This document shows positions 59,122 to 64,000 of a stretch of 64,000 nt of DNA, in pieces. A model generated the notes under the pieces. That model was not told the DNA's origin, did no database searches, and saw only the letters and a list, made by a program, of their open reading frames with translations. Origin of the DNA: Viscum album (lineage: Eukaryota > Streptophyta > Magnoliopsida > Santalales > Viscaceae); assembly GCA_963277665.1 (NCBI GenBank), contig OY728163.1, positions 1,905,576,644 through 1,905,640,643 on the forward strand. Direction: 5' to 3'. How positions within the stretch are numbered: the stretch's first letter is position 1; the number at the start of each line of letters is the position of its first letter. Position numbers and translations under genes: made by a program.

Positions 59122-59235
59122 GGACTTCACGTAGTCCAGTGGTAGGCGATAAATAACAGTCGCACATTGGTTGTGGGTTCGATTCCCGCAGCTTTGTCCG
59201 ACGCGACGGGATGTCACACGGTCTACGTGTTGTCC
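59122..59235 (+). repeat. 114-bp tRNA-like segment bounded by inverted repeats, inside the LARD internal region
   Basis: The left arm GGACTTCACGTAG (59122-59134) pairs with CTACGTGTTGTCC (59223-59235) at 11 of 13 positions. Between them lie a box A-like TAGTCCAGTGG (59132-59142) and box B GGTTCGATTCC (59176-59186), an exact consensus match, with starts 44 nt apart. It could be a short SINE head, a decayed tRNA gene, or a leader structure of the element. I found no target duplication. Confidence 0.6.
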
Positions 59236-59826
59236 TTTTTCCAAAACTATATAATTCTTAAAACATTACCCAAAATGAGATAAAATATTCAAAAATAATC
59301 ATAACATATTTTAACCTCAAGCTTATCTCATTCCTTTCATTTTCCATCATATCATAGAGTAACCCATAATTACCTAAAAAGTAAGGATCATATAAACCCT
59401 AATGGTTACCTTAATAACTATTACCTGAATTTCCACATCGAGTTGGACATCTAGTTCATGATGCATTAGGGAACTCACCAAGGTTGAAGTGGTTGATCAT
59501 GACTCCTTGATAGTTGGTTTGGAATAACTATGAAATTCCTCATTGAATCCCCCATCTCATCCAGTATCTTAATCAGAGAACCACCACAGTTTCCTTCAAA
59601 CCCATTGTCACTTTGGTGCCTGCTAGATACATCCATTTACTAAAACCAAAAAGGTCAGTGTGAGTATATCAACATAACCATCATGTACTAATGAGGAAGA
59701 TAAACACTAAGATATACTTACTTATTCACTTTATCTAAAACTAGGACTCTTTCTGAAATCCTAACCATTATGGTAATGTCACTTATGCTTAAAGAATACC
59801 CTAACCTCTAAAGTTATCTAAACCGA

Positions 59827-59838
59827 CCTTTGATACCA
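59827..59838 (-). other. Primer binding site of the LARD
   Basis: Minus-strand TGGTATCAAAGG, two bases inside the 5' LTR edge. The same 12 bases form the PBS of E1. Confidence 0.85.
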
Positions 59839-59840
59839 AC

Positions 59841-62800
59841 TATAAGGCCCCAGCCTTAAACCTTACTTAATCTTGAGTTATTACAAGATTACACATTGAG
59901 GATCTTTTCAGGTTTAGAGTTTTAGAGAATTAGATCATGAAACTTGCATTACATTCCACATTTAAACAAAGTGGTTACATAAAAGACATTATTCATTCTT
60001 CCCATCAACGGAAACATATTTAAAATAAAACATGGATTCTCTCTTGACACATCCTTGACACTATCATCACATCATGTACCCTTCCCTTGACCTGTGAAAA
60101 ACATTTCAAAAAAACTTGGTATGAGCATAAAAAGCTCAGTAAGAGTTATAAAAATATGGAAAGGAAACATGAGTTCATATATACATAAGAATGAAATCAT
60201 ACTTTACCCATAAAACATAGGCACTTTATCATACCTCATAAAATCATGAACAGATCATAGAAAACATAAGACATAAAGGTAACTTGAGGCATTCATAACA
60301 TTCTTACGTAGGGAGTAACCCTCTTGGTTACGTTTGGAATACCCATCACAGTATATTCCCTAAATCTCTTCGGAGAAACCTTAACGTTTCACTCCTTCGC
60401 GTTACCCAATGCATTGGAGAGCTATATCGGGATCACCCGCCCTTAGTTTATCACGGAACCACCCGTTCTTCATAACAATGCCCAAGAACCATAACATAAT
60501 CGTATCACATAAACATGAATAAAGGAAACATAACATTTCCACATTTCAATCACAATATAACATTTTAGGATATTGAAATAATGAATCCATTCAAAAAGAA
60601 ACCATTTCCAAAACCATTTAAAACATTTAATAAATAGATTTTTGAATCAAAGTGTCCCATACCACCTTGAATCTTTTAACATTTTAAACCATTAATATCC
60701 ATATAAATAAATCCTTAAAACCATTTTTAAAACATGGATATTAATAAGAACAAATAATTAAAACATTTAAAACGATATTTTGGTTAAAGGGGTTTTACCA
60801 AAATTAGAGACACTTGAATACAATAATCGAGGAATAACATTTAGTCAGAACTTTATAATATCATGAGAATAAAATTATTCATGATATAATACTCCAAAGG
60901 ACAGTATATACACCATATAAGAGTGAATTGGTGCATAACAACAATGAACCCTCAATAGAAATGTCAAATGTGACGAAATCCCTTATAAAGAAGGTATCCT
61001 TAAATTAAGGACAAATAAATCGCAAAAATATGTGTGACAAATATATATACACCCAATATAAGTGGATATTAAGTGTAAAACAATAAAAGGTCATTCACAC
61101 ATATTCAATGGATTACATATTCAATGACTACAAGTTGAACCCAAAGAAATCGAAATTGGGTTAAAAAGTTCCCTTGACAGCCTAACGACATCACATCAAA
61201 ATGAGTTGATGAGAGATAAAAAGTGTATCTCATCACTTGGACATAAAATTTACATCAATAAGGATATATGAGAACATATCACAACATAACAATATGTAAA
61301 TTAAAAGACCCAACAAAAGAAGTCTTTTAAAAAAGAGGAGGGTGAAAGGTTCCCTTACCAACTTGGATATCTTTCAAAACATACACCCCATGAAAGAAGA
61401 ACAATAGATCATTGATGTAAATACTCATAAATGAAAGTATATTACACAAATAGTAGAATAATGGGCAGTACATACACCACTCAATGGAAATTGTGGCAAA
61501 TGTAGCATAAATCTCACGGGAATAAAAGTGAGATGAAAAATCCCTTACGAAAACTCGGCAGCCTAACGACGCCACATAAAACTTCCGAATATGGATTGAT
61601 GAGATCAAATAGGGTATCTCATCACATTACAATAAAATGTACAGAAAGAGGAATATAGAAGAACATCCCCCAACATTACAAAGAGGAGCTTAAAAGAAGT
61701 GACATAAAGGAGAGTACTTAAAAAGAAAGAGAGAGGTTAGATCTCTTACGAAAGTTCGGCAGCCTAACGACGCCACTCAAAACTTCCAAAATGGACTGAT
61801 GAGAGAGAATAGGGTCTCTCATCACATGAACATAAAAATTAAAGTAGGAGTAATATAAAAGAACATACCAATCATAAGAAATATGATCTTAAAAGAAATG
61901 ACATAAAAGAGTGTACTTAAAAAGAAAGAGAGTTGTAGGATCCCTTACCTCGGGTCCGACTTGACTCGATCGTTCTTTAATCTCCTGAATAATAAACTTG
62001 AGTTAATTTATAATTCTTTAAGAACCTTTTTCAAGTTCATTATTACTTTTATACCACTTATTACCATGTCATAAACATTATGTAATCATTTAAGTTAATA
62101 ATATTTGTTTTTCCCATATTTGGTTCTTAAGTCGAAAGTGGACTTCTTACAATTACATGTTGTTCGTGTGGACAAATGTTTATTATATCCAGAATTGTAT
62201 TCATTATGTAGATATCATATATGTCATATATATCCAGTACATTCATGCATTTATAACATTATATAATCATTTATAGGTAAGAAATGAAATGCACCGTTCA
62301 TGGAGACGGTAAGCCGTACGTACGCATGAACGCTACTTTCATTTCTATTTCGTATTTTATAGAATGGAATAATAATGATATAAAGGTATATTATAATTCC
62401 AGTATAATATCATATATAATATCATATTTCCATCCTTTATACATCCCACATATGGTATTTAACGAATCAAATCACTTTGAGGGGGCGGTAGTCCGCACTT
62501 CCTTAAATGAAGATATCGCGTATACCCATAATGGAAGCCATAAAGGTAAGACAAAAATGAAAAATACAGAAGCATAAATAAAACATAAACATATTATATA
62601 TCATATATAAAAATAGTGACATCATAATGGCCACCTTTTAAGGTTTTAAATGAGTATTGAACAATCATCGTTTCAGGAGGCAGAATTTCACCATCCACGG
62701 AAACCGTATGTTCTTTAACCATTTGATGTAGTTGTGTGAGAGTGTAGCTCGAATAAATCTTATAACAACATCCTAGTATATTTAATATACTGGAGTTGTT

Positions 62801-64000
62801 ACAAAAGAAATAAATAAAAAGAGTTTAGGGGGTTGGAGAAGCAAAATAAAACAAATGAACATGAGAGAATGAATTACCTTTAAAAGTGTAACTCCTTTTG
62901 ATTTGAGCCTAAAGGCTTCCTTTGAAAGGATTATTCCCAAAGTAAATCCTCTAGGATGAGGATAGGGATGTGGATAGAGTAAATGGGCAGGGTTTGGCCG
63001 AGCCAAAGGCTTTAGGAGTGTGTTAAATGAGGTAGAGGTGGGGGCCTTTTATAAGAGGAGAGGAGGGGCACTTTTGGAAAGTAAAGAAATATTACTTTAT
63101 TTGAAAATGTGTTTCGATTTAAAAAGGTCACACATTGGTATAATTCGTGTATAAGGTGATAAGACTTCGAAATACACTCATCCAATAAGTTTTGGACATG
63201 TGTAGTTCATATATTTTACATTATCTTTCCATTTTATTTAAATCGTCAAATAATGATGTCATCACTGCATCATTATTATGTCATAAATAATTTAATTTAT
63301 TTAATGTCTAAAAATTATAAAACAAATAATATGATGTAGGAAATCTTTTTAGCTTTCAAATTAATATTTATAATCAAAAATATGACTTGTATAACCTCAC
63401 CTAAAAATTGTTTTAGTAAAACATATCATGTTTGTGTCAATTTTACTTTTACATTAAATAAAATGTTATTTATGTCATTTCCCAACCAAAGTGGATCCAT
63501 GGGGTCCCCAAGTTGACCCATGGCTTGTCTTGGTCGGCCATGATACAACCAATGAGGGTAAGACATGTGTCAAGCTCATCTCATTTTATTAAAGCATTAT
63601 TTTTACCTTAAACTACACTAATTACCACTAATCGCGATTAAAAACTTAATAAGTTACTATTCACCAAAAAATTATTTTAATCTCATTGAACCACATTTTA
63701 CTTCTTAATGACAACCATGTATGTCGGATTTTTGAAAATCAAAACACAAAGATGGCAAAATTTCATTTAAACGGAAAATCAGTTTTTATAAGTACCACTT
63801 AGTGGTTTCACTATTCATCAAAAATTGAAGTTTTTTCAAAAAAATCCCAAAAATTCACCTTAAGCTATATTTGATATTCCAAATTCAAAAATGAAGTCCG
63901 TTTTACAAAATTCAAAACATATTAGTCACATTAATTAATTTAATAATTAATTCCCGCTGTCAGAGCAAATAGCGTGTTTTTATAAAACAATAAGTATCAA
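59841..64000 (-). repeat. 5' LTR of the LARD, truncated by the window edge
   Basis: Copy of 53331-57490 at +6,510. Differences by eye are sparse (two in the first 60 bases, long identical runs elsewhere). The remaining ~680 bp are outside the window. Confidence 0.9.

Larger units (their letters stand above)
58173..59840 (-). other. Internal region of the LARD, non-coding
   Basis: 1,668 bp between polypurine tract and PBS. No Gag-Pol motif and no open frame with recognisable domains. It contains one tRNA-like, inverted-repeat-bounded segment (59122-59235). Confidence 0.8.
36248..64000 (-). mobile_element. Non-autonomous LTR retrotransposon M2, minus strand, right LTR split and running off the window
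   Basis: The left LTR (36248-40569) begins TGTCACGAACCAAGTCGGGT. The right LTR starts near 43416 and shares that sequence in diverged form. Next to the right LTR the minus strand has TGGTATCAGAG (43412 down to 43402), an exact initiator tRNA-Met PBS. Next to the left LTR the minus-strand GGTGGGGAGAAT (40581 down to 40570) is the polypurine tract. Both fix the minus orientation. The 2.8-kb internal region has no recognisable gag-pol, so it is non-autonomous or has lost it. Its right LTR is cut by solo LTR A and by the LARD and ends beyond 64000. Confidence 0.8.
53331..64000 (-). mobile_element. LARD-like non-autonomous LTR retrotransposon, minus strand, right end outside the window
   Basis: Two near-identical LTRs: 53331-58172 (4,842 bp, 3' LTR in element sense) and 59841 to beyond 64000, at a constant offset of 6,510 bp over most of their length. 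The internal region (58173-59840) is only 1,668 bp with no recognisable coding sequence. A minus-strand AAAAGGGGGGAAGGA (58187-58173) is the polypurine tract, and TGGTATCAAAGG (59838-59827) is the PBS. LTR ends are TGTAACACCCC...CTTATA. High LTR similarity means a recent insertion. Large LTRs with a short non-coding centre fit the LARD class. Confidence 0.9.

Overview
The window is a stretch of land-plant nuclear DNA, almost certainly from an angiosperm with a retrotransposon-rich genome. It holds one intact host gene, a SART1-family splicing factor on the minus strand (plant DOT2/MDF type). Nearly everything else is transposable elements inserted into one another. Evidence for a plant is the SART1 protein, Ty3/gypsy elements with initiator tRNA-Met primer sites, a CACTA transposon and very AT-rich flanks. 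I cannot name the species.

Left part (1-31458). An AT-rich, copia-LTR-like stretch is interrupted by a tRNA-derived SINE-like insertion (1408-2064). Next is a plus-strand Ty3/gypsy element, E1 (3199-10558), with a 3.06-kb 5' LTR, broken gag-pol and only the first ~58 bp of its 3' LTR. After an unassigned AT-rich stretch comes an old minus-strand Ty3/gypsy element, N (12657-31458). N's internal region is split by a plus-strand gypsy element, E2 (18217-27231), and by a second copy of the SINE-like element (28115-28836).

Middle (31459-36247). The SART1/DOT2 coding region is one uninterrupted frame of 926 codons (32295-35075). A GC-rich 5' flank and an AT-rich spacer lie on its upstream side.

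Right part (36248-64000). A minus-strand, non-autonomous LTR element, M2, has ~3.1-kb LTRs and a 2.8-kb internal region without recognisable gag-pol. Its left LTR holds a copia-type solo LTR (38827-40071, TSD TTTGC). Its right LTR is split by a gypsy-type solo LTR A (44551-52776, TSD ATTAA) and by a young LARD-like element (53331 to beyond the window) with 4.84-kb LTRs and a 1.67-kb internal region. Solo LTR A itself holds a 1,080-bp CACTA element carrying three tandem tRNA-like modules (45151-46230, TSD GGA) and a solo LTR of the LARD family (48233-52471, TSD GTACC).

The most unusual signals are: the two long SINE-like copies with box A/B promoters at tRNA spacing and 16- and 19-bp target duplications; the tRNA-like triplet inside the CACTA element; tandem hairpins and a conserved double-stem inverted repeat in the LARD LTRs; and ACCGGT-type quasi-palindromic minisatellites in two unrelated LTRs. 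All boundaries were read by eye; no database search or alignment program was used.
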